Assembly (NCBI RefSeq): GCF_002929745.1
Contig: NZ_PJIQ01000016.1
Coordinates: forward strand, 1-64,000
Length of the DNA stretch: 64,000 bases
DNA from: Arthrobacter sp. B1805
GTDB taxonomy: Bacteria; Actinomycetota; Actinomycetes; Actinomycetales; Micrococcaceae
Direction of reading: 5' to 3'
The position numbers and the translations under genes were made by a program. Numbering within the stretch: position 1 is the stretch's first letter; each line of letters begins with the position of its first letter. A model generated the notes under the pieces. It ran no database searches, had not been told where the DNA came from, and worked only from the letters and a program-made list of their open reading frames with translations. Below are positions 17,470-26,533 of this stretch, in pieces.

Positions 17470-18357
17470 TCAGCCTGCGCTCACCGTGACCGCCAGCACG
17501 CCAAGGCCTGCGTGCGCGGCGAGGACCGAAGGACATGGCGCCGTCGTCACGCCCTCCGCACCCACGGCACCAGCCAGACGCCCGGCAAGGCCGCTTGCGT
17601 CGGCCGGATTCCCGAAGTGGTGGACCGTCAACAGCACGGTTCCGGTACGGCCGGCGACATCCCCCTCCACCAGTTCCTGGAGCCGCTGCATACCGCGCTC
17701 GGCGGACCGCATCCGTTCCAGGGGCACGAGCTTCCCGCCCTGCACGTGGAGGATCACCCGAACGGACAGGAGGGTCCCCAGCCAGCCGGCGGCTGCCGTG
17801 ATCCTTCCCCCGCGGCGCAGCTGATCCAGGCTCGGCACGTAGAAGTACAGGGCCGAGGCACGCGCGGACATGGCGGCTGCAGCCGCCGCCTCCTGCAGGC
17901 CTGCTCCGGCTGCTGCCGTTGCCAGAGCGGCCAGTGCTGCCCTACCCTGCGCCATCCCCGCTGTCCGCGTGTCGATGACTTCCACGGGGATACCGACCCT
18001 CGACGCCGCCAACCTCGCCGCCTCCACCGTGCCGGACAGCAACCCGGACAGGTGTACCGACACGACGCCGTCGTAGCCTTCCTCTTCAAGGCGCTCGTAG
18101 ACCCGCTCGAACTGGCCGGGCGACGGGCGCGAGGTGCGGACGTCCGCGCCGGCGGCAAGTGCCACCATCAGCGGCGCCGTGACGTCGTCGTGCTCGCCCG
18201 TCAGGATGTCGTGCCCGACGAGCACCGGCATGGGGACCACCCGCACCCCCTCGGCCAGTCCACCCGGTCGGCTCCACTCGGGAGCGAACCCGGCAGCGGA
18301 GTCGGTGACGACCGCGGTGCGGACGGACTTCCCGTGCGATGCCGGCGGCCGGCTCAT
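17470..18357 (-). CDS. DegV family fatty-acid-binding protein
   Basis: DegV/FakB proteins bind a fatty acid for phosphorylation by a FakA kinase. The 295-residue protein has the family order: VRTAVVTDSAAGFAPEW at the start, DVRTSRPSPGQFERVYERL (the Thr-Ser-x-Pro-Ser-x-x-x-Phe loop that holds the carboxylate) and VVSVHLSGLLSGTVEAARLAA with VEVIDTRTAGMAQG. No FakA (DAK-domain) gene is in the window. The ATG overlaps the leuS stop codon (ATGA), so it is translationally coupled to leuS. An upstream in-frame extension into leuS is not needed. Confidence 0.9.
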   Translation of the reverse strand: MSRPPASHGKSVRTAVVTDSAAGFAPEWSRPGGLAEGVRVVPMPVLVGHDILTGEHDDVTAPLMVALAAGADVRTSRPSPGQFERVYERLEEEGYDGVVSVHLSGLLSGTVEAARLAASRVGIPVEVIDTRTAGMAQGRAALAALATAAAGAGLQEAAAAAAMSARASALYFYVPSLDQLRRGGRITAAAGWLGTLLSVRVILHVQGGKLVPLERMRSAERGMQRLQELVEGDVAGRTGTVLLTVHHFGNPADASGLAGRLAGAVGAEGVTTAPCPSVLAAHAGLGVLAVTVSAG

Positions 18358-20855
18358 CAGGCCGGGACGATGTTGACCAGTTTGGGTGCCCGCACGATCA
18401 CGGTTCGGATGCCGCGACCGTCCAGCACGCGCTGGACCTGCTCGCTGGCCAGCGCGAGCTCGCGGAGGGCGTCCTCGCCGATGTCCGGTGACACCGTCAA
18501 CCGGTCCCGCACCTTGCCCTGCACCTGGACGACGGCGACGACGGAGTCCTGCGTGAGGAGGGCCGGGTCGATCGTCGGCCAGCCTGCCGTGGCGACCGTG
18601 GCCTCGTGGCCGAGTCGGTTCCACAGGTCCTCGGCCGTGTACGGCGCGAAGAGGCTGAGGATGACGGCGACGGCCTCGGTGGCCTCACGGACGGCGGGAT
18701 CAGCGCCTCCCGGCCCGGAGTCGATCGCCTTCCGCGTGGCGTTGACGAGTTCCATCAGCTTGGCGATGACGACGTTGAACTTGTTGGCTTCCATGAGCTC
18801 GGCGGCGTCGGCGACGGTCCGGTGCGTGATCGAACGCAGCGCGCGGTCCCCCGAGGAGGGATCGACGCCCGGCTCGCTGGTCACGTCCGCGCCGAGCCGC
18901 CAGGCACGCGCCAGGAACTTCGCGGAGCCCGACGGCGAGACGTCGGCCCAGTCGACGTCGTCCTCGGGAGGAGACGCGAAGACCATGGTGAGGCGGACGG
19001 CGTCGACGCCGAAGCGGTCGAGCTGCTCGCCGAGGTCCACGCCGTTGCCGAGGGACTTGCTCATGGCCTTGCCGCCGTTCAGCACCTGCCCCTGGTTCAG
19101 CAGCGCGCTGAAGGGCTCGGTGAACCCGACCATCCCGAGGTCGAACAGGACCTTCGTGAAGAACCGGCTGTACAGCAGGTGCAGGATGGCGTGCTCCACG
19201 CCACCGACGTACTGGCCGACGGGCAGCCAGCGGTTGACGGCCTCGGTGTCGAAGGGCGCGGAGTCGAGGTGCGGGTTGACGAAGCGCAGGTAGTACCAGG
19301 ACGAGTCGACGAAGGTGTCCATGGTGTCCGTGTCCCGCTTGGCGGCACCACCGCACGACGGGCAGCCCACATTGACCCACTCCTCGACGGCGGCCAGCGG
19401 TGAGGTGCCCTTGGGCGCAAGGGCCTCCCCGCGCAGGCCTTCGGGGAGCGTGACCGGCAGCTGGTCGTCCGGCACCGGCACCTCGCCGCACGAGGGGCAG
19501 TGGATGATCGGGATGGGGGTTCCCCAGAAGCGCTGGCGCGAGAGCAGCCAGTCGCGCAGGCGGTAGTTGATGGTGTGCTCGCCGGTGCCCTGTTCCTCGA
19601 TCAGCTCGACGGCGCGCCGGATGGCCGTGGCCTTGTCCAGCCCGCTCAACTCGCCCGAGTTCACGAGGGTACCTTCGCCGGTCGTGGCGATGCCGGTCTC
19701 AGCGGCGTCGTCCGCGCCGGTATCGACGACGGTGCGCACCGGCAGGTCGAACGCGCGCGCGAAGTCGAGGTCACGCTGGTCATGGGCGGGCACGGCCATG
19801 ATGGCACCGGTGCCGTAGTCCGCCAGGACGTAGTCCGCGGCCCAGACGGGCAGCTTCTCGCCCGTCAACGGATTGACGGCGTAGCGACCGGTGAACACCC
19901 CGGTCTTCTCACGCTCCGTCGCCTGCCTCTCGATCTCCGAGAGGCCCTTGACCTGCTCGCGGTACTGGTCCAGCTCGGCGCGCCGGTCGGGAGTCACCAG
20001 GTCGAGAGCCAGGTCGGCGTCGGCCGCGACGACGAAGAAGGTGGCCCCGTACAGGGTGTCGGGACGCGTGGTGAAGACGGTGACGTCGGTGTCCGGCTGG
20101 TCGCCGTCGGCCTCGATCCGGAAGCGGACGTGCGCTCCCTCGGAACGGCCGATCCAGTTGCGCTGCATCGCGAGGACACGCTCGGGCCAGTGTCCCTTGA
20201 GCTGCTCCATGTCATCGAGCAGCCGATCCGCGTAGTCGGTGATCTTGAAGTACCACTGATTCAGGTTCTTCTTCGTGACCATCGTGCCGCAGCGGTCACA
20301 GGCCCCGTTGATGACCTGCTCGTTCGCCAGTACGGTCTGGTCCTTGGGGCACCAGTTCACCGGCGAGTTCCGGCGGTAGGCCAGTCCCTTCTGGAAGAAC
20401 CGGACGAAGAGCCACTGGGTCCAGCGGTAGTACTCGGGATCGGACGTGTGCAGCCGCCTGCTCCAGTCGGCACTGATGGCGTAGCGCCTGAACGAGTTCG
20501 CCTGCGTGTCGATGTTGGCGTAGGTCCACTCGGCCGGGTGGGCGTTGCGCTTGATCGCCGCGTTCTCGGCGGGCAGGCCGAACGAGTCCCAGCCGATCGG
20601 ATGCAGGACGTCGAAGCCCTTCTGGCGGTAGAAACGCGCGGCGACGTCTCCCATGGCGAATGCCTCGGCGTGGCCCATGTGGAGGTCGCCCGAGGGGTAG
20701 GGGAACATGTCGAGCACGTAGCGCCGCTCCCGCTTGCCGTCGTCGGCCGGAGCGAACGCCTGGAGCTGATCCCACACCGCGGGCCACTTCGCCTCGATGG
20801 TGGCGAAATCGTAGGTGTTCTCGTCCGGCTGAGCGCCCTCGGGGTTGATGCTCAC
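18357..20855 (-). CDS. leuS: Leucyl-tRNA synthetase
   Basis: The class Ia synthetase charges tRNA-Leu. The 832-residue protein has the HIGH-type motif in [14 protein letters not shown], the editing CP1 domain with [16 protein letters not shown] and [16 protein letters not shown], and the KMSKS loop as [12 protein letters not shown]. Zn-type CxxC pairs occur around WCPKDQ/CDRCG and CPSCGEV/CPSCGGA. The start is GTG at 20855, giving [17 protein letters not shown]; an upstream in-frame ATG would run into the structured leader and is rejected. A leucine-rich leader peptide and hairpins lie upstream, suggesting ribosome-mediated attenuation. The stop overlaps degV. Confidence 0.97.
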   Translation of the reverse strand: MSINPEGAQPDENTYDFATIEAKWPAVWDQLQAFAPADDGKRERRYVLDMFPYPSGDLHMGHAEAFAMGDVAARFYRQKGFDVLHPIGWDSFGLPAENAAIKRNAHPAEWTYANIDTQANSFRRYAISADWSRRLHTSDPEYYRWTQWLFVRFFQKGLAYRRNSPVNWCPKDQTVLANEQVINGACDRCGTMVTKKNLNQWYFKITDYADRLLDDMEQLKGHWPERVLAMQRNWIGRSEGAHVRFRIEADGDQPDTDVTVFTTRPDTLYGATFFVVAADADLALDLVTPDRRAELDQYREQVKGLSEIERQATEREKTGVFTGRYAVNPLTGEKLPVWAADYVLADYGTGAIMAVPAHDQRDLDFARAFDLPVRTVVDTGADDAAETGIATTGEGTLVNSGELSGLDKATAIRRAVELIEEQGTGEHTINYRLRDWLLSRQRFWGTPIPIIHCPSCGEVPVPDDQLPVTLPEGLRGEALAPKGTSPLAAVEEWVNVGCPSCGGAAKRDTDTMDTFVDSSWYYLRFVNPHLDSAPFDTEAVNRWLPVGQYVGGVEHAILHLLYSRFFTKVLFDLGMVGFTEPFSALLNQGQVLNGGKAMSKSLGNGVDLGEQLDRFGVDAVRLTMVFASPPEDDVDWADVSPSGSAKFLARAWRLGADVTSEPGVDPSSGDRALRSITHRTVADAAELMEANKFNVVIAKLMELVNATRKAIDSGPGGADPAVREATEAVAVILSLFAPYTAEDLWNRLGHEATVATAGWPTIDPALLTQDSVVAVVQVQGKVRDRLTVSPDIGEDALRELALASEQVQRVLDGRGIRTVIVRAPKLVNIVPA

Positions 20856-20945
20856 TGTATGTTGACCTGTCCTGTCGGTGGAACGTCGTCCTGCTGTGCT
20901 GCCTGCAAGCTGTGATGCCGCTATTCGCCCTCGGGGGCACCCTTC

Positions 20946-21015
20946 GTGTGTCCGGGGCCGGACACACAAAAGCCCCTCACAGGGAGGGGCCGCCGCACGG
21001 TGGATACCGTGCGGC
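20946..21015 (-). promoter_or_regulatory. Structured leader of leuS, probable leucine attenuator
   Basis: Three hairpins follow the leader peptide on the minus strand. The first, 21015 to 20992, is a 10-bp stem (GCCGCACGGT arms) whose first base is the last base of the leader stop codon. The second, 20990 to 20972, is a 7-bp GC-only stem followed by TTTT, the classic attenuator form. The third, 20967 to 20946, is a 10-bp stem (CCGGACACAC arms). The leuS GTG is 91 bases further on. Stalling of a ribosome on the Leu codons would alter the first stem. I could not fix the competing antiterminator pairing by eye. Confidence 0.65.
20968..20990 (-). terminator. Intrinsic terminator within the leuS leader
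   Basis: The stem GCCCCTC (20990-20984) pairs with GAGGGGC (20978-20972) across a five-base loop and is followed on the minus strand by TTTT at 20971-20968. It lies between a leucine-rich mini-ORF and leuS, so it is best read as the regulated attenuator rather than the end of another gene; no gene ends here. Confidence 0.72.
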
Positions 21016-21041
21016 TAGGTAAGGAGGAGGGCGCGGAGCAT
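21015..21041 (-). CDS. Leucine-rich leader peptide of leuS (MLRALLLT)
   Basis: A nine-codon frame runs from ATG (21041-21039) to TAG (21017-21015) and encodes MLRALLLT. Four of eight residues are Leu, including three consecutive Leu codons (CTC CTC CTT) just before the stop. It lies 160 bases upstream of leuS and directly before a stem and terminator hairpin, as in known amino-acid attenuators. There is no Shine-Dalgarno sequence. A TAAAGT -10-like hexamer lies ten bases before the ATG, which suggests a leaderless transcript beginning at or near the ATG. Translation is inferred. Confidence 0.65.
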   Translation of the reverse strand: MLRALLLT

Positions 21042-21090
21042 GGGTCCACTTTAGCAGTGTGCTCTGCGGGCCGCCCGTCCCTGCCCAGCG

Positions 21091-21136
21091 CGGTCAGGGC
21101 GCACCGGGTTCCTGGGAACCGCGTGCGCCCTGACCG
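21091..21136 (-). terminator. Hairpin terminator downstream of glpK
   Basis: Arms 21091-21104 (CGGTCAGGGCGCAC) and 21123-21136 pair perfectly over 14 bp. After a 2x2 internal loop, GGTTCC pairs with GGAACC around a TG loop. It starts 12 bases after the glpK stop on the minus strand. There is no T-tract, as is frequent in high-GC actinobacteria. It separates the glycerol operon from the leuS promoter region. Confidence 0.75.
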
Positions 21137-21148
21137 AGCTCGTCCCTA

Positions 21149-22666
21149 CTAGCGGACGTCCTCGTCCACCCAGTCGAAGGTCTTCGTGACGGCCTTCTTC
21201 CAGAGGCGGAGCTGGCGCTCGCGCTCGGCGTCGTCCATGGACGGATTCCAGCGCTTGTCCTCCGCCCAGTTGGTCGCGAGTTCGTCCGTGTCCTTCCAGA
21301 AGCCGACGGCGAGGCCCGCGGCGTAGGCCGCGCCGAGCGCCGTGGTCTCCGTGACCTTCGGTCGGATGACCGGGATTCCGAGGATGTCGGCCTGAAACTG
21401 CATCAGGGCGTCATTGGCGACCATGCCGCCGTCGACCCTGAGGTCCTCCATGTTGACACCGGAGTCCGCGTTGGCAGCGTCGAGGACCTCGCGGGTCTGG
21501 AAGGCGGTGGCCTCCAGTGCCGCTCGGGCGATGTGTCCCTTGTTCACGAACCGCGTGAGGCCGACGATGGCACCCCGGGCATCCGAGCGCCAGTACGGCG
21601 CGAAGAGACCGGAGAACGCAGGCACGATGTAGACGCCGCCGTTGTCCTCGACCGTCGTGGCGAGCTGCTCGACCTCCGGAGCGCTCTTGATGATCCCGAG
21701 GTTGTCCCGGAGCCACTGCACGAGTGATCCGGTGACGGCGATCGAACCTTCGAGCGCGTAGACCGGCTTGGCGTCCCCGAGCCGGTAGCAGACCGTCGTC
21801 AGCAGGCCGTTCTTCGAGTGGACGATCTCTTCGCCGGTGTTCACGATCATGAAGTTGCCGGTGCCGTAGGTGTTCTTCGCACCGCCCTTGTCGAACGCGG
21901 CCTGTCCGAACGTCGCAGCCTGCTGGTCGCCGAGGATGCCGGCGACAGGCGTCTCGCGCAGGAGCTGCGAGGTGTGGACGGTGCCGTACACCTCCGACGA
22001 GGAGCGGATCTCCGGCAACATCGACACAGGGACCCCGAAGTCGGCGAGGATACCCTCGTCCCACGACAGCGTCTCGAGATCCATGAACAGTGTGCGGGAA
22101 GCGTTGGTGACATCGGTGATGTGCACGCCACCGTCGGTGCCACCCGTGAGGTTCCAGGTGACCCACGAATCTGTGTTGCCGAAGAGGAGATCGCCGGCTT
22201 CGGCCTTCTCGCGGGCTCCCTCGACGTTGTCGAGGATCCACTTGATCTTCGTACCCGAGAAGTAGGTTGCCAGCGGCAGGCCGACCTTCGCCTTGTACCG
22301 TTCGACGCCGCCGTCCTGCGCAAGCTCATCCACGATGTTCTGCGTCCGCGTGTCCTGCCACACGATCGCGTTGTAGACGGCCTTGCCGGTCGTCTTGTCC
22401 CAGACGACGGCGGTCTCGCGCTGGTTGGTGATACCGACGGCGGCGATGTCGTGGCGAGTGAGATTCGCCTTCGAGAGTGCCGTGCCGATGACCTCGCGCG
22501 TGTTGTCCCAGATCTCGGCCGGGTCATGCTCCACCCAGCCGGCCTTCGGGAAGATCTGCTCGTGCTCCTTCTGACCGGACGACACGATGTCGCCCTTGTG
22601 GTCGAACACGATGGCCCTGCTGGAGGTGGTGCCCTGGTCGATGGCGATGACGTACTGCTGCGACAT
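21149..22666 (-). CDS. glpK: Glycerol kinase
   Basis: The FGGY-family enzyme phosphorylates glycerol to sn-glycerol 3-phosphate with ATP. The 505-residue protein begins [18 protein letters not shown] (the phosphate-1 loop). It has [26 protein letters not shown] and WQDTRT near the substrate site, and [29 protein letters not shown] as a FGGY signature region. The usual length is about 500. AAGGAG lies seven bases before the ATG. It is 67 bases downstream of glpF and is the last gene of glpD-glpF-glpK, before a strong hairpin. Confidence 0.97.
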   Translation of the reverse strand: MSQQYVIAIDQGTTSSRAIVFDHKGDIVSSGQKEHEQIFPKAGWVEHDPAEIWDNTREVIGTALSKANLTRHDIAAVGITNQRETAVVWDKTTGKAVYNAIVWQDTRTQNIVDELAQDGGVERYKAKVGLPLATYFSGTKIKWILDNVEGAREKAEAGDLLFGNTDSWVTWNLTGGTDGGVHITDVTNASRTLFMDLETLSWDEGILADFGVPVSMLPEIRSSSEVYGTVHTSQLLRETPVAGILGDQQAATFGQAAFDKGGAKNTYGTGNFMIVNTGEEIVHSKNGLLTTVCYRLGDAKPVYALEGSIAVTGSLVQWLRDNLGIIKSAPEVEQLATTVEDNGGVYIVPAFSGLFAPYWRSDARGAIVGLTRFVNKGHIARAALEATAFQTREVLDAANADSGVNMEDLRVDGGMVANDALMQFQADILGIPVIRPKVTETTALGAAYAAGLAVGFWKDTDELATNWAEDKRWNPSMDDAERERQLRLWKKAVTKTFDWVDEDVR

Positions 22667-22733
22667 GTCTTACTCCTTCATTGGATGACGACGTGAAAAA
22701 GTGGCGCGGCTGCGGGCCGCTCGAGGTGGTTGC

Positions 22734-23477
22734 CTAGGCCGCCGGCGGGAAAGAGATGAACTGGATGACTATGCCTGCCAGGATGCCGCCGATGATCGGT
22801 CCGACGATCGGTACCCACGCATAGCCCCAGTCGCTGCTGCCCTTGCCCTTGATAGGCAGCAGGGCGTGGGCGATGCGGGGGCCGAGGTCGCGGTTCGGGT
22901 TGATGGCATAACCGGTGGGACCACCGAGCGAGGCACCGATACCGACGACGAGAAGCGCGACGGCGAGGGGGCCGAGGCCGGACGGCGTGCTCCCGAAGGA
23001 CAGGATCACGAAGACGAGCACGAACGTACCGATGATCTCGGTGACGAGGTTCCAGCCATAGGAACGAATCGCGGGACCGGTGGAGAAGACGCCCAGCTTG
23101 TTGGCGGGATCCGGCTCCTCGTCGAAATGCTGCTTGTAGGAGAGCCAGCACAGGACGGCTCCGAGGATCGAACCGATCATCTGGGCGGCAAGGTAGGCCA
23201 GTGCGTTGACGAAGTTCTTGTCGACACCCGACGCGAACTGGTCGGTGTCCCCGTTGACCCAGAGACCGACGGTGACCGCGAAGTTCAGGTGGGCGCCCGA
23301 GAGGGCTGCCACGTAGACGCCGGCGAAGACCGCGAGGCCCCAGCCGAAGTTGACCATGAGAAAGCCGCCATTATTACCCTTGGTCTTGGCGAGCGCGACA
23401 TTCGCGACCACACCCGTTCCGAGCAACAGCAGCAGCATTGTGCCGAACATCTCGGCGACGAATACTTCCAGAGACAT
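22734..23477 (-). CDS. glpF: MIP-family glycerol facilitator with substituted NPA motifs
   Basis: The 247-residue six-helix channel has the aquaglyceroporin arrangement: VAEMFGTMLLLLLGTG in helix 1 and GPTGY before the second pore loop. The two pore-helix motifs are normally Asn-Pro-Ala. Here the first is Asn65-Phe66-Ala67 (SGAHLNFAVTVG) and the second is Asn193-Pro194-Asn195 followed by the filter Arg196 (INPNRDLGP). Both pore asparagines and the arginine remain, so conduction is plausible. Human AQP7 (NAA/NPS) shows that such changes can be tolerated. It lies between glpD and glpK with GGAG before the ATG, so glycerol uptake is the likely job. Confidence 0.92.
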   Translation of the reverse strand: MSLEVFVAEMFGTMLLLLLGTGVVANVALAKTKGNNGGFLMVNFGWGLAVFAGVYVAALSGAHLNFAVTVGLWVNGDTDQFASGVDKNFVNALAYLAAQMIGSILGAVLCWLSYKQHFDEEPDPANKLGVFSTGPAIRSYGWNLVTEIIGTFVLVFVILSFGSTPSGLGPLAVALLVVGIGASLGGPTGYAINPNRDLGPRIAHALLPIKGKGSSDWGYAWVPIVGPIIGGILAGIVIQFISFPPAA

Positions 23478-23609
23478 CTTTGACTCCTCTATCTATTCAC
23501 TTATCGCGGGTGCCGCCGCCTCGACGGCACCCGTTGGTTCCCCCCGGCAACCACTGCCGTTGGCACTGCACCGCTGGAACAGCGGTTCGACCCGTTGCGG
23601 CGGGTGCCG

Positions 23610-25358
23610 CTACGCGGTCAGGCTCTTGACCTGCACCCTGTGAGCATCGGCGAGGACCTTCTCGGCCAACTCGATCTCCGCTGCGGAATCCGCTGCGCTC
23701 CAGCCCAGGAGCGGAGCAAGGGTCTCGGCAAGCTCTGCGAGCAGTTCCTCGGTGACGAGTCCCCGGAATGCAAGTGATGTACGGCGGATCAGGACGTCGG
23801 TCAGGTGACCGATCTGCTCGTGCTCGACCATGTAGGCGAGCTCTCGCGTGCTCAGCTCCTTGGTCGAATTCAACAGCCTGTCCGGGCCTTCGGCAAGGTA
23901 TTCGAGGACGTCTTTCGCGCGTGTCCCGTAGCGTGTCAGCAGGACAGCCACACGGGCCTCGTCGAAGCCGGGGCGGACAGCCTGCTCGATCCAGGCGCGC
24001 TCGGCGGCGGCGTCCTTCGGGAAGTCCTTGCCACCGCCGATGGCTACTCCCGCGGTCGACGTCCTGCGCGGAACTCCCAGGGCTGCCAGGGTGTCATTGG
24101 CGAGGTGCTCGGACAGGGCGCGGAAGGTCGTCCACTTGCCGCCGACCAGGCTCAGGGTTGTGACCGGACGACCGCCGACTGTTTCCTCCCGCTTCTCGAT
24201 GCGGTAGTCACGCGAGACGAACCCGGGCTGCGTGTCGTCGTGCCGCGGAAGGGGCCGGACGCCCGAGAAGCTGTAGACGATGTCGTCCTGGGAGACCTTG
24301 ATATCCGGGAAGACGTGTCCGATCAGCTCGAAGAAGTACTCGATCTCCTCGTCGGTGCACACCGCCTGCTCGTCGATGTCGACGTCGATGTCGGTGGTGC
24401 CGACGAGGACGCGGTCCCCCATGGGATAGATCAGGACGATGCGGCCGTCGACGTGCTCGAAGAAGATCTCCGTGCCGTTGCACGCCTCGAGCAACTCCCG
24501 GTGGTCGAGCACGATGTGCGAACCCTTGGTGCCGCCCATGAAGCGGGTCTCGGATCCGAGGACGGCGTTGGTGCCGTCGGTCCAGGCTCCGGTCGCATTG
24601 ACGACGACGTCGGCCTGGAACGTGAATGTCTCGCCCGAGAGCTCATCGCGCAGGACGACGCCGTCGTCGCTGTTGCCGATGGCGCTGACGTAGTTGGCCG
24701 CGCGGACGGCCGGATTGGCGACGTGGCCGTCGCGCAGCACATCGAGCGTGAGGCGTTCGGGGTTGTGCACGGAGGCGTCGAAGTAGGTGGCCGCATACTT
24801 GATGTCCTTGCGGAGGTGCGGCATCGCCGCGAGCGCCTTCTTGCGGCCCACAAAGGAGTGGCGGGGCACGTTGCCGCCGTCGCGCGAGAAGAAGTCGTAC
24901 ATGGTGAGTCCGGCCTTGATGAGCACGGCACCGCGCTCGACCTGCTTGCCCTGACGGTGCGTGAGGAAGCGCATGGGAGCGGAGAGGATGCCCGAGAACG
25001 TCGTGTAGATCGGGATCGTCGTCTGGAGGGGCTTCACGTAGTGCGGAGCGATCTTCATGAGGGCGTTGCGCTCGATGACGGACTCGCGGACGAGGCGGAA
25101 CTCGCCGTTCTCGAGGTAGCGGATGCCGCCGTGAATCATGTGGGACGACGCCCCCGACGCTCCCTGGCAGTAGTCGCCGCGCTCGACGAGTGCTACGTCG
25201 ACACCCTGCAGCGCGAGGTCTCGGAAGGTCCCGACCCCGTTGATACCTCCACCGATGATGAGGACGGACGCCCGGGGCTTGTCCCTGAGCTCCTGCACCG
25301 CGGTGCGGGTCGACGTTGTTGTGCCTTCACCGGTGGTCCGGTCGGCTGGAATGCTCAA
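23610..25358 (-). CDS. glpD: Glycerol-3-phosphate dehydrogenase (FAD-dependent, aerobic)
   Basis: GlpD oxidises glycerol 3-phosphate to dihydroxyacetone phosphate at the membrane and passes electrons to quinone. The protein (582 residues from 25358) has the FAD dinucleotide fold SVLIIGGGINGVGTFRDLAL, then SGASSHMIHGGIRYLENGEF, VVNATGAWTDGTN and YPMGDRVLVGTTDID, and a C-terminal helical cap. I prefer TTG at 25358, with CGGAG about nine bases upstream. A TTG seven codons earlier (25379) has no good ribosome-binding site. It is the first gene of glpD-glpF-glpK, opposite the SorC-type regulator. Confidence 0.95.
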   Translation of the reverse strand: MSIPADRTTGEGTTTSTRTAVQELRDKPRASVLIIGGGINGVGTFRDLALQGVDVALVERGDYCQGASGASSHMIHGGIRYLENGEFRLVRESVIERNALMKIAPHYVKPLQTTIPIYTTFSGILSAPMRFLTHRQGKQVERGAVLIKAGLTMYDFFSRDGGNVPRHSFVGRKKALAAMPHLRKDIKYAATYFDASVHNPERLTLDVLRDGHVANPAVRAANYVSAIGNSDDGVVLRDELSGETFTFQADVVVNATGAWTDGTNAVLGSETRFMGGTKGSHIVLDHRELLEACNGTEIFFEHVDGRIVLIYPMGDRVLVGTTDIDVDIDEQAVCTDEEIEYFFELIGHVFPDIKVSQDDIVYSFSGVRPLPRHDDTQPGFVSRDYRIEKREETVGGRPVTTLSLVGGKWTTFRALSEHLANDTLAALGVPRRTSTAGVAIGGGKDFPKDAAAERAWIEQAVRPGFDEARVAVLLTRYGTRAKDVLEYLAEGPDRLLNSTKELSTRELAYMVEHEQIGHLTDVLIRRTSLAFRGLVTEELLAELAETLAPLLGWSAADSAAEIELAEKVLADAHRVQVKSLTA

Positions 25359-25441
25359 GGTACTACTCCGTAACTTCAATGTTTTTGGAATGGTTACTGC
25401 ACCTCAATTCTTGGAGCGCTGGGAATAGCAGTCAACCGGAT

Positions 25442-25455
25442 TGCACAAACGTGCA
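25442..25455. promoter_or_regulatory. Inverted repeat TGCAC-N4-GTGCA, possible glp operator
   Basis: TGCAC (25442-25446) and GTGCA (25451-25455) are perfect reverse complements around AAAC. The site lies between the divergent glpD and regulator starts, 22 bases before the regulator ATG. SorC-family regulators commonly bind dyads in such positions and respond to phosphorylated polyols. That this one does so is inference. Confidence 0.4.
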
Positions 25456-25476
25456 TCCGAGGACCAGACTTGCGGA

Positions 25477-26484
25477 ATGACGACGACGAGCGGGGCCGGC
25501 GACCGGGATCCCGGTCCCTCTGCCCCGGCCCAGGGCAATCGTTCGCGGGACGCCCTGCGGGCAGCCCAGATGTACTACCTGCAGGACCTGACCATGAATG
25601 CGATCGCCCGCGAACTGCGGACGTCGCGATCCACTGTGTCCCGTCTCCTCTCGATGGCCCGGGAGACGGGTCTGGTGCAGATCCAGGTGAACAACCCGTC
25701 GGAGCGTGCTCCGGCGCTCGAGCAGCAGATCCGGCGCCGCTTCGGGGTCGAGGCCCACGTGGTGCCCGTTGCGGACGGCATCAGCGACTCCGAGGTGCTG
25801 GACCGCGTCGCGATCCAGGCCGCACGGACCATCGGGCCGCTCGTCGACTCCAACGCGATCATCGGCGTCGCGTGGGGATCGACCCTCAGCGCGGTGAGCC
25901 ATCACCTCACCCGCAAGCAGACCCACGACAGCACGGTCGTCCAACTCAACGGCGCCGGCAACACCCAGACCACCGGTATCACCTATGCGAGCGAGATCCT
26001 CCGCCGGTTCGGGCAGGCTTATGGGGCGCGCGTCGAGCAGTTCCCTGTGCCGGCTTTCTTCGACCATGCCGCGACCAAGACGGCGATGTGGGAGGAACGC
26101 AGTGTCCGGAGGATCCTCGACCTGCAGCGTCGCATGACCATGGCGATCTTCGGCGTCGGCTCGATCGGGGCCGGTATCCCCAGTCACGTGTACAGCGGTG
26201 GATACCTTGACAGCGAGGATCTCGAGACGCTGGCGCGCGACGAGGTGGTGGGCGACGTCGCCACCATGTTCTTCCGCGCCGACGGCTCCCACCGGGACAT
26301 CCTGCTGAACGAGCGCAGCACCGGACCGGATCTCCAGGAACTGAGCAAGGTGCGGAGGCGCATCTGCGTCGTCTCCGGCGAATCGAAGATCAACGGCCTG
26401 CGTGGCGCACTCGCCGCGGGACTCGCGACAGACCTCATCCTGGATGAGGGGTCGGCTCGCCGTCTGGTTCATTCGTCGGCCTGA
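25477..26484 (+). CDS. SorC-family sugar-binding transcriptional regulator, probable glycerol operon regulator
   Basis: The protein has 335 residues from the ATG at 25477 (a TTG twelve codons upstream is the alternative). An N-terminal HTH (about 20-75, AAQMYYLQDLTMNAIARELR and TSRSTVSRLLSMARETGLV) is followed by the SorC sugar-phosphate-binding domain (about 80-330, with VAWGSTLSAVSHHL, FGVGSIGAG and the terminal GLRGALAAGLATDLILDEGSA). SorC regulators sense sugar or polyol phosphates. Divergent transcription from glpD-glpF-glpK makes glycerol 3-phosphate or a related compound the likely ligand. Whether it represses or activates cannot be read from the sequence. Confidence 0.88.
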   Translation: MTTTSGAGDRDPGPSAPAQGNRSRDALRAAQMYYLQDLTMNAIARELRTSRSTVSRLLSMARETGLVQIQVNNPSERAPALEQQIRRRFGVEAHVVPVADGISDSEVLDRVAIQAARTIGPLVDSNAIIGVAWGSTLSAVSHHLTRKQTHDSTVVQLNGAGNTQTTGITYASEILRRFGQAYGARVEQFPVPAFFDHAATKTAMWEERSVRRILDLQRRMTMAIFGVGSIGAGIPSHVYSGGYLDSEDLETLARDEVVGDVATMFFRADGSHRDILLNERSTGPDLQELSKVRRRICVVSGESKINGLRGALAAGLATDLILDEGSARRLVHSSA

Positions 26485-26509
26485 CCACGGCGTCGAATGA
26501 ACCAGACGG
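26460..26509. terminator. 16-bp perfect inverted repeat at the convergent end of the regulator gene
   Basis: Bases 26460-26475 (CCGTCTGGTTCATTCG) and 26494-26509 are perfect reverse complements with an 18-base loop. The left arm is inside the last codons of the SorC gene, and its stop lies in the loop. The facing SDR gene ends 24 bases beyond. A bidirectional terminator is the most economical reading; there is no T-tract. An operator role cannot be excluded. Confidence 0.55.
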
Positions 26510-26533
26510 GCACCCCTCCCCCGCTGCCGGGCG

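Noticed and set aside
20856-20969. Longer N-terminus of LeuS from an upstream ATG
   Set aside because: It would translate the attenuator hairpins; LeuS homologs begin near the chosen GTG.
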